From NCBI RefSeq assembly GCF_003144035.1, contig NZ_QFWT01000011.1, positions 62,001-126,000 on the forward strand: a DNA stretch of 64,000 bases. Reading direction: 5' to 3'. The position numbers and the translations under genes were made by a program. The notes under the pieces were generated by a model that was given only the letters and a program-made list of their open reading frames with translations, ran no database searches and was not told where the DNA came from. The stretch is from Vibrio albus (GTDB lineage Bacteria > Pseudomonadota > Gammaproteobacteria > Enterobacterales > Vibrionaceae). Shown here in pieces: positions 53,709-62,718 of the stretch (the first letter of the stretch is position 1; each line of letters starts with the position of its first letter).

Positions 53709-55835
53709 ATGCAACTCACACAAGCAGAAAAACACTGGCTACCATGGTTTGGAAGCACCGGAAAGATAGCTATGCGTAAGGCTTGCTTCCATAACCGGCA
53801 CAGAAAAGAAGAACTGGAAGAAACCTTCGAAGGCATCGCCCAGACAAGGGTAAGGCTTCTGACGACATGGGCAAATAATCAGTGGGCTTTTCTGGAAAAT
53901 GCCGCATTATATCTGGCAAGCAAATCTGAAGAATCCAGAACTGAAACACTACGGCAACTGGTGGTTCGTGGTGTCGACTTCTCCGAACTTTTTATTGCCG
54001 ATGCAGCAGGAAATACCTGCCATTCATCGGAAATCAGCCATAGAGGCATTAATCTGACCGACAGAAAAGCTCTGTCTGCTGGCCTTTCAGCCCAGTACTT
54101 ACATGGCCCCTATATTGATGCGCGTACAGAAAAACTCGGAGCCTCCAGCTCTAAGTTTCATGATGCGGTGACTCTGATGTTCTATCAGCCATTTTCCGAC
54201 GAAAATGGTACTCAATACAGCCTTTGCGGACGAGTACCTAATGATGTTCTCGGGGATATTATTCAGCGGGAAGCCGGACATATATACAGCGAGTCTGGTG
54301 ATAATTACCTGTTCATGGTTGACGCCGTTCACGATACAAGCATTTCTCCTGGCACCGCTCTTTCGCGCTCCCGGTTTGAAGACAACACCTTTTCTCATGG
54401 TGAAAACCTTAAGCAAGGTATTAACACCAAATTTGGCGTAGTAAAGATCAAAGCACACACTGAGTTTGAAATTACCTTCACCGATCCGGCAACTAACCAG
54501 CTTCATCCCGGAGTCAGAGAAACCATTCGCAATGGGAAAAACCTGTATATCGACTATCCCGGCTACTCTGATTACCGGCATATTCCGGTTATCGGAAAAG
54601 GCGTCACCTTTCAGCTACCCGGCTCTCCGGATCGCTGGGGCATGATGTGTGAATCCGACCTGGAAGAGGTATATCGACACCGCAGCTTTTCCCATACACT
54701 GACCAGACATTTCACTCTTTATTTGCTTTTCTGTCTGGGCGTTCCTGCTTTAGCTACCAGCCAGCTGCAACTGCCAGCAAGTACTCAAACTCTGCTGACA
54801 TTGGGCTGTATGCTGATAAGCTTCTTCGCCTTCAGGTATTTTACTGTCGCTCCATTCTGTAAAAAGCTCACGGAAATGACAGCGGTAATACAAACACTGG
54901 CAGAAGGTGATGGAAACTTAACCCAGCGCCTCGATGCTTCACGCTTTAGTGCGGATGAAATTGGCGGGCTGGGACGCTGGATAAACAGCTTCGTCGACAA
55001 CCTGGAAGGTGTCATCACTGAGCTGATCTTTGCCAGTAACGAAGTAAAACAGGTTTCGGAATCAATGTTCCGCCGTTGTCAGATCCTTTCAACGACCAGC
55101 AGCGATACCTCTTCGTCGGTAGAAAATATGCTGGATCTGGCAAAACAACAACAAAACGAAATCGCAGGGGCACATCAGTCAGCCTTAGATGTCGATCAGG
55201 TGATGCGGGAAGTCGTACAGAACACTGAGGCCGAATATAAGCAGGCTGTCGAAAATGCGAATACCATCCGTGAAATTGTTGAAGCATCTGCACAAAGTGT
55301 TAATGAAGTGAATGATGAAATGCAGAAAATATCAGGCATCGTCTCCATTATCACTGAAATAACAGAACAAACCAACCTGCTGGCTCTCAACGCCGCTATC
55401 GAAGCAGCCCGGGCCGGGGAACACGGACGCGGGTTCTCTGTTGTGGCCGATGAAGTCAGGGTTTTGGCTCAGCGTACCTCTAAAGCAGCCAACAATATCG
55501 GCGATATGATGCACCAGTTACATGAACGTTCCGCGACGGCAGTCGGGTACATGCAACAAGGCATCGACAATGTGGAAAACAACTCTGTCGTTGTAGACTC
55601 AGCACAACGTAATGAGCAAATGCATAAATCGGTTACTGACCTGTTTAATATTATTCAGGAGGTCGCCAATAACAGTGAGAATCACAGCAAAACGGCAGAC
55701 TATACCAAACAGCATACCGACCAATTGCAAACCTCATCACAACAGCTTTCCAGAAGGATTACTCTGATGGAAAATGCCTTATCACGTCTGGATCAGCTTA
55801 TCGGACAATTCGAAGTCAAGCAGACCGCAGCATAA
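53709..55835 (+). CDS. methyl-accepting chemotaxis protein with central membrane hairpin
   Basis: 708 residues from ATG 53709 (GGAG 8 bp upstream). A sensor-like region (about 30-320) resembling a double-Cache/PDC domain comes first, without any N-terminal membrane helix. Two hydrophobic segments follow (about 335-350 and 360-382), then HAMP-like sequence (ALAEGDG-type LAEGDGNLTQRL) and the signalling hairpin EQTNLLALNAAIEAARAGEHGRGF. The lack of a first helix is odd: if the two segments form a hairpin, the sensor would be cytoplasmic. A terminator follows. Confidence 0.88.
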   Translation: MQLTQAEKHWLPWFGSTGKIAMRKACFHNRHRKEELEETFEGIAQTRVRLLTTWANNQWAFLENAALYLASKSEESRTETLRQLVVRGVDFSELFIADAAGNTCHSSEISHRGINLTDRKALSAGLSAQYLHGPYIDARTEKLGASSSKFHDAVTLMFYQPFSDENGTQYSLCGRVPNDVLGDIIQREAGHIYSESGDNYLFMVDAVHDTSISPGTALSRSRFEDNTFSHGENLKQGINTKFGVVKIKAHTEFEITFTDPATNQLHPGVRETIRNGKNLYIDYPGYSDYRHIPVIGKGVTFQLPGSPDRWGMMCESDLEEVYRHRSFSHTLTRHFTLYLLFCLGVPALATSQLQLPASTQTLLTLGCMLISFFAFRYFTVAPFCKKLTEMTAVIQTLAEGDGNLTQRLDASRFSADEIGGLGRWINSFVDNLEGVITELIFASNEVKQVSESMFRRCQILSTTSSDTSSSVENMLDLAKQQQNEIAGAHQSALDVDQVMREVVQNTEAEYKQAVENANTIREIVEASAQSVNEVNDEMQKISGIVSIITEITEQTNLLALNAAIEAARAGEHGRGFSVVADEVRVLAQRTSKAANNIGDMMHQLHERSATAVGYMQQGIDNVENNSVVVDSAQRNEQMHKSVTDLFNIIQEVANNSENHSKTADYTKQHTDQLQTSSQQLSRRITLMENALSRLDQLIGQFEVKQTAA

Positions 55836-55847
55836 CCAGAAAAACTC

Positions 55848-55876
55848 AAAAGGCTCAGTGATTCTGAGCCTTTTCT
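55848..55876 (+). terminator. terminator of the chemoreceptor gene
   Basis: Stem AAAAGGCTCAG/CTGAGCCTTTT, 5-nt loop, T-rich end. Confidence 0.85.
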
Positions 55877-55926
55877 GTTATTAACCCGCAACTTACCGAC
55901 CAGGCATATACATTCGTCGAGCTGCG

Positions 55927-56271
55927 TTAATAATGTCCTCGTGTTTTGTCCTGCCTTAACATAACCTTATATAACGTCTCCGTTGTCTGAGGTTCCTTTT
56001 TAATCGGTATTACCGGAGACTTATGAGTCATATTATAAAACAATGACTTAATCGTACCAGAAACAAAATAGACAGGTACTGTAATTATCTCCAGACATAA
56101 ACCAAATACTTTTTCACTAATACTCCAGAACATTCTAAAAGAGCTAACCATTAGCTGATAGAAGAAGGGCAACGTAAAAAGAAATACACCAATGATAACA
56201 ATACCGGCCACGACAACAGCGACCTGAGCATTAAGACTTAACCCTGAAAACATCCACATCCATTCATACAT
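55927..56271 (-). CDS. hypothetical small membrane protein (114 aa)
   Basis: Not recognised. 114 residues with two or three hydrophobic segments (about 14-37, 38-52 and 58-80) and a basic polar tail. A good ribosome site (GGGAGGAG) precedes the ATG, which argues that it is real. It converges with the chemoreceptor gene. No homologous family comes to mind. Confidence 0.5.
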   Translation of the reverse strand: MYEWMWMFSGLSLNAQVAVVVAGIVIIGVFLFTLPFFYQLMVSSFRMFWSISEKVFGLCLEIITVPVYFVSGTIKSLFYNMTHKSPVIPIKKEPQTTETLYKVMLRQDKTRGHY

Positions 56272-56621
56272 GTGACTCCTCCCGGCACCCGCAATGCCTC
56301 AATAGACATAAATAAATGCGATAATAAAAACATAAGACATGGGTAGATAAACCTCAATACAAGGAAATAAGGCTTTTCTTTTGCTATCGATAAAATCATC
56401 AGTAAAATAGATCTTATTACCTGAAAAATCATCAATATAATGAGCCTGTCTCAATTTTAATATTGAGTTAAAGTTAATGCTTTCCTTGTTAATAAGGAGA
56501 TATTCAGTCCATCAATCCAGGTCTCGCCCCTTCACAGATATCTTTATCATTCCGGCGACTTCTCACCATCTCTCATAGCCGTTATAGTTAAGATATAACA
56601 GAAATAAAGGGTATAAATAAC
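56272..56621. other. gene-free stretch upstream of the IucA/IucC-like gene
   Basis: 350 bp, AT-rich. A 65-codon minus-strand frame (56238-56435) overlaps it but has no ribosome site. Must contain the promoters of both flanking genes. Confidence 0.45.
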
Positions 56622-57851
56622 ATGCCACTACCACATTTGTACTATCTGGAACGCTATCGTAATAAAGGAACCAGAACCTACAGCCGTCATTCTTCCTACA
56701 CAGAAGCGGAACACGCTTACCAACCAGATTCTGACAGCGAAAAATTTGGCCTCAATATTCTCCACCTTTCCAGAGAATGGGTAAACATCTATCTGGCCAA
56801 TCCAGAAGAAAAACTGAAACAAAAGTATATCGGTCACGACACTATTCACTTCTGTATTCACCCTCAGTTACAGGAAAGCCCAGCAGTCGATCCATACCTA
56901 AAAAAGCTTCAGGCTCAGGCAATAGCCACCAGCGAGACAACGGTTATCCCCAGCTCGTCTACCCGGACCTTATTTGTGCTGGAAGACGACACCCCACATG
57001 CCGTCAAAGTCCATTTTCCCTACAAAGTTTCCCGCTACACCCGAAAAATGCGAGACGAAGTCGTCGAGCAGGCCATTAACGTATCGTCAGAGCTGGAACA
57101 TAACATCAGTAAAATGGACTATGACTTTGCCTTCTTGCGAGAGGTGATCGGTATCAGCGTTAAAGAAGAGACCGAAGCACAGCATGATGAGCGGGGAGAA
57201 AACTGGGGATTCGTTATCCGTGATATGACCCCTTTCCCCAGAACAGACGATCCTCGCTCGCTGATTCCTGGGTTTGCTCTTTATGGGGAAGACTATTACC
57301 AGCCGGATACCGCTCCTCTTCTGTATGAACTGATCGGAGATAAAGATCCTCTCGAATTTATACTCAGTAAGATCATGCTGCCTGTCATCCGACACTGGAT
57401 CGACTGCTTTCGTTATTTTGGCTATATGATCGAACCTCACGGACAGAATGTTCTGCTTGAAGTGAATAATGAATCAGACATTACCAGAATAGTACACCGG
57501 GATCTCAGTGTCGGGATCGATATGCGCAGAAGGAAAGATCTGGGGTTATCCAACGCCCACCTGAACAATTACAACAGAATGGACCACTGTGCTTTTCACA
57601 GCATTACCTATGACCGTTTTATGGGCAACCACTTCTTTAACCGTCTGGTTGAATGCTGCATTAGCAAATACCCTCACCTGAAAAAAGAGGACTTCACCCT
57701 TCCCTGTCAACAAGAGTTCGCAGGCAGGTTCCCAGAATACCGAGATTATTTTCCTGACAACATCTGGTATTTCAGTGAGAAAAGAGACAAATATAATAAG
57801 CCTCTCTACGAAGATACGGGCTCAACCCCTGAATGGCGACCTATCAAATAA
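56622..57851 (+). CDS. IucA/IucC-like (NIS siderophore synthetase-related) protein, short form
   Basis: 409 residues. It has features of the IucA/IucC fold of NRPS-independent siderophore synthetases: HAVKVHFPYKVSR (about 126-138) in the place of the lysine/arginine ATP-binding strand, EPHGQNVLLEVN (about 270-281) with the characteristic HGQN, and IVHRDLSVGIDMRRR. Canonical enzymes are near 600 residues, so the N-terminal or FhuF-like part is reduced. There are no transport or receptor genes around it. Function cannot be assigned; it may make an amide or ester of another carboxylate. Confidence 0.5.
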   Translation: MPLPHLYYLERYRNKGTRTYSRHSSYTEAEHAYQPDSDSEKFGLNILHLSREWVNIYLANPEEKLKQKYIGHDTIHFCIHPQLQESPAVDPYLKKLQAQAIATSETTVIPSSSTRTLFVLEDDTPHAVKVHFPYKVSRYTRKMRDEVVEQAINVSSELEHNISKMDYDFAFLREVIGISVKEETEAQHDERGENWGFVIRDMTPFPRTDDPRSLIPGFALYGEDYYQPDTAPLLYELIGDKDPLEFILSKIMLPVIRHWIDCFRYFGYMIEPHGQNVLLEVNNESDITRIVHRDLSVGIDMRRRKDLGLSNAHLNNYNRMDHCAFHSITYDRFMGNHFFNRLVECCISKYPHLKKEDFTLPCQQEFAGRFPEYRDYFPDNIWYFSEKRDKYNKPLYEDTGSTPEWRPIK

Positions 57852-57927
57852 AACAGCTTACCGGGGCTGATTTTTCAGCCCTGATTTTTGGGTGGCTACC
57901 GCTTTGGTTATGACAGACAGGCGTGCT

Positions 57928-58632
57928 CTAGTGCGCTAACCTGCGATACACTTTTGGGGTTGCCCCATAAGATTCTTTGAATTTTTTACAGAAATAAGAA
58001 GTGCTATTAAAGCCACACTTATCCGAGATAACAGAAACAGGCAAACGGCTGCTTTTTAGTAAGTGAGCCGCTTTAGCCATCCTTGCCGTAGAAAGAATCT
58101 CCGATAAAGAGGTATTCTCTTCTTTCAGCCTTCTATAAAGCGTTGTTTTAGAAAGATAAAGGATCGAACAAATATCATCAAGTTCCCAGCGTCGACGCAA
58201 ATCTTTTCGAATCACACTAAACACTTTTCCGGAAAAAGAGGTGTCTGAAGATCTACTTTCATTAGACAGAGTCCGGCAGATTTTCTCATGTAAAGCGTCA
58301 ATAACCACCGGCTTGCTTTCTAAGTCAGTCTCTTCCATTTCAACAAGAGCAGAGATATTCTCAAAGTTGATTTTCAGAAAAATATCTCGCCTAACTCCAT
58401 GCAACCTGAACACCTGTACAGAGAAATGACTTTCATTGACAGGTTTCAATGCGCAATGAACCAAACAGTTCTTAGGGATCAGAATACAGCCTCTGTTTGG
58501 GATCTTTATAAGGTTCCCTGTATAAGACAAATATCCGCTAGCGCCCTGTATTGAAATAATATGATGACGTTTTGAAAATAACCTGAATTTAAAACTACTA
58601 TTATTTATTTGTAACTTCTTAGTAAGCAGCAT
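57928..58632 (-). CDS. AraC family transcriptional regulator
   Basis: 234 residues. N-terminal cupin-like sensor region (about 1-110) and C-terminal double helix-turn-helix (about 135-232: LDDICSILYLSKTTLYRRL and ISDKCGFNSTSYFCKKFKESYGATP). The inducer is unknown. Its start lies inside the 3' end of the EAL-domain gene (14-bp overlap), so both are made from one mRNA. The linked target could be the divergent IucA/IucC-like gene or the EAL gene itself. Confidence 0.9.
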   Translation of the reverse strand: MLLTKKLQINNSSFKFRLFSKRHHIISIQGASGYLSYTGNLIKIPNRGCILIPKNCLVHCALKPVNESHFSVQVFRLHGVRRDIFLKINFENISALVEMEETDLESKPVVIDALHEKICRTLSNESRSSDTSFSGKVFSVIRKDLRRRWELDDICSILYLSKTTLYRRLKEENTSLSEILSTARMAKAAHLLKSSRLPVSVISDKCGFNSTSYFCKKFKESYGATPKVYRRLAH

Positions 58633-59371
58633 CTTTTTCTTTTATAAGGTAAAACTTTTTTTCTCTGAATGACTCTAACGTATCTGGATAAGAGTAATAA
58701 TACCCCTGACCTAATACCTTATTATTCTTAATCAAGTTATGTTGAAAGGCGCTTTCTATTCCTTCAAAGACCAGGCCATCTTTACAGAATGGTTTAAGCA
58801 CGTAATACATCGAATCAGCCAAGGAACGATCATCTGAGTTATAATGAAGCACACTTTTATCTACTTTGATTCTGTCCCAGGGAATTAAGCCAAATGAAAG
58901 ATTGGCATTATTATACTCATGGTAGTAATCATCCAGCCAAAACTTAACTCCGCTTTTTTGCAACTTCGCTATATTTTTATGTAGCACCTCACAGTTAACA
59001 TCATGATTTACATCATTAATTTCTATTGTAAAGTTCTTGACTTTAAAATTTAACAGCCTACATACAAACACTTCGTCAAACAGGGACGACATGGTTAAGT
59101 TTATACAGAATGGCTTTTCAATATTTCGCCTCTGAAAGTAATAAATCTGATGCAATGCCACAAGCTTAATAAATTCATCATCAATATCACTAAAGAAATC
59201 TTCACTGTCTAATTGTTCCCCAGAATGTTTACTCACACGGGAAAGTACCTCAAAATACCTGATTTCTAATCCATAAGTATCAACAATAGGCTGAACCAGA
59301 AAATCTAATTCGGCGTAGGTTGATCCTTTTTTGACTATTATTCCACTCTTTACACCTTCAACCTGAAACAT
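58619..59371 (-). CDS. EAL-domain protein (cyclic-di-GMP phosphodiesterase-like)
   Basis: 250 residues with one EAL domain and no sensor or membrane part. The signature reads FEVLSR (EVL for EAL). INLT, LDDYYHEYNN (in place of DDFGxG), IKVDKS and FEGIES are present, and QGYYYSYP replaces the usual QGYxxxxP. The conserved TE pair after the second Glu is IEIND. Most metal/substrate ligands remain, but the DDFG loop is altered, so activity is uncertain; it may bind c-di-GMP or a partner instead. Overlaps the AraC gene. Ribosome site GGAG. Confidence 0.85.
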   Translation of the reverse strand: MFQVEGVKSGIIVKKGSTYAELDFLVQPIVDTYGLEIRYFEVLSRVSKHSGEQLDSEDFFSDIDDEFIKLVALHQIYYFQRRNIEKPFCINLTMSSLFDEVFVCRLLNFKVKNFTIEINDVNHDVNCEVLHKNIAKLQKSGVKFWLDDYYHEYNNANLSFGLIPWDRIKVDKSVLHYNSDDRSLADSMYYVLKPFCKDGLVFEGIESAFQHNLIKNNKVLGQGYYYSYPDTLESFREKKFYLIKEKDAAY

Positions 59372-59843
59372 GATGAGCTCCGCTGACGTTTAAGATAGTT
59401 ATTATGATGTCATGGTATCTATCAATTCGATGCATATCCATTCAACACAAAAAGATTACAATAAATTGAAAAGTTTTTTACACACCTTACAAGTGTGTCA
59501 ATAAACCGTATCGGCACGGAAACTCTTACCACAACAACCGGCCTTACATTCAGCATGAGAAGAAAGCGATAAACTTAGTTGAAATACAACCGCTTACATA
59601 TAAAAACAACCAAACACAACATGCAACAATCAACACCAACGCGTAACACTGCTTATTTTTGGGGAGAATATCACATTTTTCACCTAGACTAACAACACTC
59701 ATCAACCTCAAATGTGACATAACTCTCTCTAATTTCCCCAAACCAATGTAACCGATTTCAGCTGTTTTTATTTGTAAGAAAATATAAATTTGACGCAAAT
59801 GATGAATTAACCAGCAACTGACTCTTCAATAAGCCTTTTCTGC
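59372..59843. other. gene-free stretch between the EAL gene and tRNA-Leu
   Basis: About 470 bp, AT-rich, no convincing frame. It contains the leftward promoter of the EAL/AraC operon, which I cannot pinpoint. Confidence 0.45.
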
Positions 59844-59871
59844 TTGCACAGCCCAAATTCATCCGTATAAT
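59844..59871 (+). promoter_or_regulatory. promoter of tRNA-Leu
   Basis: TTGCAC (59844-59849), 16-bp spacer, TATAAT (59866-59871); 15 bp before the tRNA 5' end. Confidence 0.8.
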
Positions 59872-59885
59872 GCATCGAACAAATT

Positions 59886-59970
59886 GCCGGTGTGGTGAAA
59901 TTGGTATACACGACGGATTCAAAATCCGTTGCCTTCGGGCGTGGCGGTTCAAGTCCGCCCACCGGTACCA
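59886..59970 (+). tRNA. tRNA-Leu (CAA)
   Basis: 85-nt class II tRNA, acceptor GCCGGTG/CACCGGT (first pair G-U), anticodon loop TTCAAAA (CAA), encoded CCA. Integration target: an integrase gene starts 165 bp downstream in the same direction. Confidence 0.95.
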
Positions 59971-59981
59971 TTATTAAGATG

Positions 59982-60005
59982 AAGACGTCCTAGGACGTCT
60001 TTTTC
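59982..60005 (+). terminator. terminator of tRNA-Leu
   Basis: 20-bp perfect palindrome AAGACGTCCTAGGACGTCTT followed by T residues. It also contains one CTAG. Confidence 0.8.
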
Positions 60006-60134
60006 TGTTTCTATACTCCCTATAAAAACAATACTTTGATTCCAAGACGGTCGAAGAGGTATTGTTGCAGCCAAACATTTATGTAACCCTGTTAGTAACC
60101 CCAGCGGTATAGTTCCTAAATACGGTACTGAATC

Positions 60135-61367
60135 ATGGCGAGACTAACCACCAGCTTAACTGCAACTCAAATCAAACAGGCCAAGCCTAAAGATAAAGAA
60201 TATTCCCTCGCAGATGGCAACGGCTTACATTTACGGATCCGTCCCAATGGTGCAAAAACGTGGATGTTTAACTATTACGTCCCGATAACCAAAAAGCGCA
60301 ATAAAATAAGCTTAGGGAATTACCCGGATATGCCATTAGCTTTAGCCAGGCAGCAAAGAGATGAAGCCCGTTCTTTACTTGCTCAGGGCATTGATCCTAA
60401 AACCCATAGATTGGCCTTAGAGCAGAACAAACGTGATGAGCTGGCAAATACCTTTGCAGCATTTGCCGAGGAATACCTATCAATAAAGAAAGAGGCTACC
60501 GTAGAAGCTACCTACAAAAAGCGGGCTCGTATGGTAGAAAAGTATTTGCTTCCCAGTGTAGGGCATATCCCTGTAGCAGATATTAAGCCTATGCTAATGA
60601 AAGGTATTCTCGACCCAATAGCCAAAGAGGGCAAAATAGAAACGGTTAAGCGAATTTGCATCATAACTAATGAGATTATGCGTATAGCGGTTGTAAATGG
60701 CGCCATAGAATTTAATCCCATTGTGGAACTAACCAAACTATACCCATCACAGAAAGTGAAGCATAACCCGGCTCTAAGCCCGGAAGAACTCCCAGAACTG
60801 GTGCGAACACTTGATACAGCCAACCTGACGATCACAACCAGAAACCTTATATACTGGCAATTGCACACTATGGTCAGGCCAAAAGAGGCCGCTACGGCTA
60901 AATGGTCTCAGATTGATTTTGAAGAAAAGGTCTGGATCGTGCCAATACCTAAGATGCATACCACTCATGCTGTCCCCCTAACCCCTCAGGCACTGACTAT
61001 TCTGGATGATATGCGCTCTATTTCTGGCGGCAGAAAATATATTTTCCCGGCAGACCGCAACCCCAAGACTCATACCAACTCACAAACAGCCAATGCCGCT
61101 TTGAAAAGAATAGGTTTTAAGGATAGGACTACAGCACACGGCCTAAGAGGGCTAGCCAGTACAACCTTAAATGCTCAGGGCTTTGATGGTGATGTTATCG
61201 AGAGTGCTCTTTCTCACCAGGAGCCGAACAAGATCAGGCGAGCTTATAACCATACCGATTATCTGGAACGCAGAAAGCCCCTGATGTGCTGGTGGAGTGA
61301 TCGCATTGAACAGGCCAACAAAGGTGAAGTATTAACCGTTGGTATCCGAGGCCTAAGAATAGCCTAG
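60135..61367 (+). CDS. tyrosine site-specific integrase, phage P4 type
   Basis: 410 residues. N-terminal DUF4102-like arm-binding domain (SLADGNGLHLRIRPNGAKTW), core-binding domain and catalytic domain with Arg in MVRPKEAATAKW (about 250), HGLRG (HxxR), LSH and the nucleophile region RRAYNHTDYLERR. Such enzymes integrate elements into tRNA 3' ends; here the neighbouring tRNA-Leu(CAA) is the likely attB. The gene is complete and marks the left end of an integrated element. Confidence 0.95.
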   Translation: MARLTTSLTATQIKQAKPKDKEYSLADGNGLHLRIRPNGAKTWMFNYYVPITKKRNKISLGNYPDMPLALARQQRDEARSLLAQGIDPKTHRLALEQNKRDELANTFAAFAEEYLSIKKEATVEATYKKRARMVEKYLLPSVGHIPVADIKPMLMKGILDPIAKEGKIETVKRICIITNEIMRIAVVNGAIEFNPIVELTKLYPSQKVKHNPALSPEELPELVRTLDTANLTITTRNLIYWQLHTMVRPKEAATAKWSQIDFEEKVWIVPIPKMHTTHAVPLTPQALTILDDMRSISGGRKYIFPADRNPKTHTNSQTANAALKRIGFKDRTTAHGLRGLASTTLNAQGFDGDVIESALSHQEPNKIRRAYNHTDYLERRKPLMCWWSDRIEQANKGEVLTVGIRGLRIA

Positions 61368-61387
61368 CCACCAGCCAAACCGAATAT

Positions 61388-61438
61388 GTGTTGCCTAGGG
61401 TCGCTCCCGAACACCGTCACTCTAACGGCTGGCAACAC
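61388..61438. repeat. inverted repeat after the integrase gene
   Basis: GTGTTGCC (61388-61395) and GGCAACAC (61431-61438) flank a 35-nt loop; could be an integrase transcription end or a protein-binding site. No T run. Confidence 0.5.
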
Positions 61439-61470
61439 TACTCTGAGAGACACATTGAGAGGATGTGAAT

Positions 61471-62424
61471 ATGACTAGCAACTTTGATTGCAGATTACCA
61501 AATTTAATCAAAAATTTAGAATATTGTTCGATAGAGCGAGCAATCACCCTCTTCAATATCGAACAAGATGATCTTTATCATTTCCTACTTACTGGTGCTA
61601 TTTCTTGCCATGTACTAATAGAAGAATGGGAAGTGGATAGTGAACGATTTTTTCTAAGAAAGAAACCTAGTATATATATGGGGCCAGACTCTTTCAAAAA
61701 ACTAGAAGAGTTGGGTGAGGAAACTAATAAGAAAAGAGGTTCATCTATTTCTCACATAACTGTGACTCAGGGAAGTGTTTTAGAGGGCAAATTTGAACTT
61801 AGAGTTGGAATTTCTGGTATTTGGCGCATAGTTGGCCTCACAAGCATAAGATCAATATTAGAAATAGATGAAGATAAGATCCCAGAATGTTACTTAGAAG
61901 CGGAGACATCAACTAAGGCTAAGGAGGAAACCGAGTTCAAAAAGGATAACGATTATCCGTTTATTGTACTCAACGACAAATTAATTCCTGCATTTGGAAT
62001 ACCTAAAGATAAAGTCATATTGCTGCAATCTGAAATGAATAAGTTATACAGGGCCCTAATAAAAGGCGATTTAGTTCTAGATAACATATACAACAGTAAA
62101 AGCGTAGCGGAGCGAGAAACCAACAATACCAAGAGTACAGTTGAACTTGATTCAGCGCTCAAGACTCGAAAAACAGAAATAAAAAATGCTGCGTTAATTG
62201 AATTTTCTCTGAGAATATTTGATGAATTTGAATTTGATGAAAATGGAAGCAAGCAAATTACCAGTGCTGCAACCTGGGCAGAAATGGTTTCAGAGTACTG
62301 TCATAGGGTAAATGATTGGAAAGAGAAACCACCATTAAGCAAAGACAGACTTACTAGGGAGCTATCTCCTTACTTCAAAGCTAAACAAGCACAAATCCTC
62401 CCCCCAAAAAACGTACAAAAGTAA
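61471..62424 (+). CDS. hypothetical protein of the integrated element (317 aa)
   Basis: Not recognised. 317 residues from ATG 61471 (GAGAGG 8 bp upstream; an in-frame GTG at 61465 is too close to that site). Highly charged, AT-rich coding sequence unlike the housekeeping genes. There is a Lys/Glu-rich middle (about 140-160) and a C-terminal segment with SAATWAEMVSEYCHRVNDW. No motif identifies a function; proteins of this kind accompany P4-type integrases. Confidence 0.7.
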   Translation: MTSNFDCRLPNLIKNLEYCSIERAITLFNIEQDDLYHFLLTGAISCHVLIEEWEVDSERFFLRKKPSIYMGPDSFKKLEELGEETNKKRGSSISHITVTQGSVLEGKFELRVGISGIWRIVGLTSIRSILEIDEDKIPECYLEAETSTKAKEETEFKKDNDYPFIVLNDKLIPAFGIPKDKVILLQSEMNKLYRALIKGDLVLDNIYNSKSVAERETNNTKSTVELDSALKTRKTEIKNAALIEFSLRIFDEFEFDENGSKQITSAATWAEMVSEYCHRVNDWKEKPPLSKDRLTRELSPYFKAKQAQILPPKNVQK

Positions 62425-62460
62425 AAACGTACGTACAAAACAACAACTGTACATACAAAC
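62412..62460. promoter_or_regulatory. GTACAAAA direct repeats upstream of alpA
   Basis: CGTACAAAA at 62412-62420 and 62432-62440 (20 bp apart), then GTACATACAAA near 62450. Periodic spacing suggests binding sites for a regulator such as AlpA, or short iterons. Inference only. Confidence 0.35.
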
Positions 62461-62523
62461 AGTACTAACAATTAGTTATCGTCTCTCTTGCCGAATAAAT
62501 CCACATATGGCGAGAGAGATAAA

Positions 62524-62718
62524 ATGACCAGATTAATCCGCAAAGAAGAAGTAATAAAACTTACTGGCTTATCAAAAAGCTCCATCTATGACCGCATGAA
62601 TGCAGGCAAATTTCCCAAGTCCGTCCCTCTTGGTGGTCGCTCAGTAGCATGGGTCGAATCCGAGGTTACATTATGGGTTGAAAGCCAGATCGCACAGCGT
62701 GACGAGGTGACAGCATGA
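62524..62718 (+). CDS. AlpA-family phage transcriptional regulator
   Basis: 64 residues from ATG 62524. MerR-like winged helix-turn-helix typical of AlpA: VIKLTGLSKSSIYDRMNAGKFP (about 8-29) and SVAWVESEVTLW. P4-type satellite elements use AlpA/Vis to control int. An open frame extends 12 codons up but lacks a better site. Overlaps the next gene by 4 bp (ATGA). Confidence 0.9.
   Translation: MTRLIRKEEVIKLTGLSKSSIYDRMNAGKFPKSVPLGGRSVAWVESEVTLWVESQIAQRDEVTA

Noticed and set aside
56238..56435. Minus-strand frame of 65 codons with hydrophobic stretch
   Set aside because: No ribosome site, overlaps the better-supported 114-aa gene, and composition fits the AT-rich flank.
59550..59798. Minus-strand 82-codon frame in the gap before tRNA-Leu
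   Set aside because: No ribosome site or family resemblance; the hydrophobic stretch is explained by AT-rich sequence.
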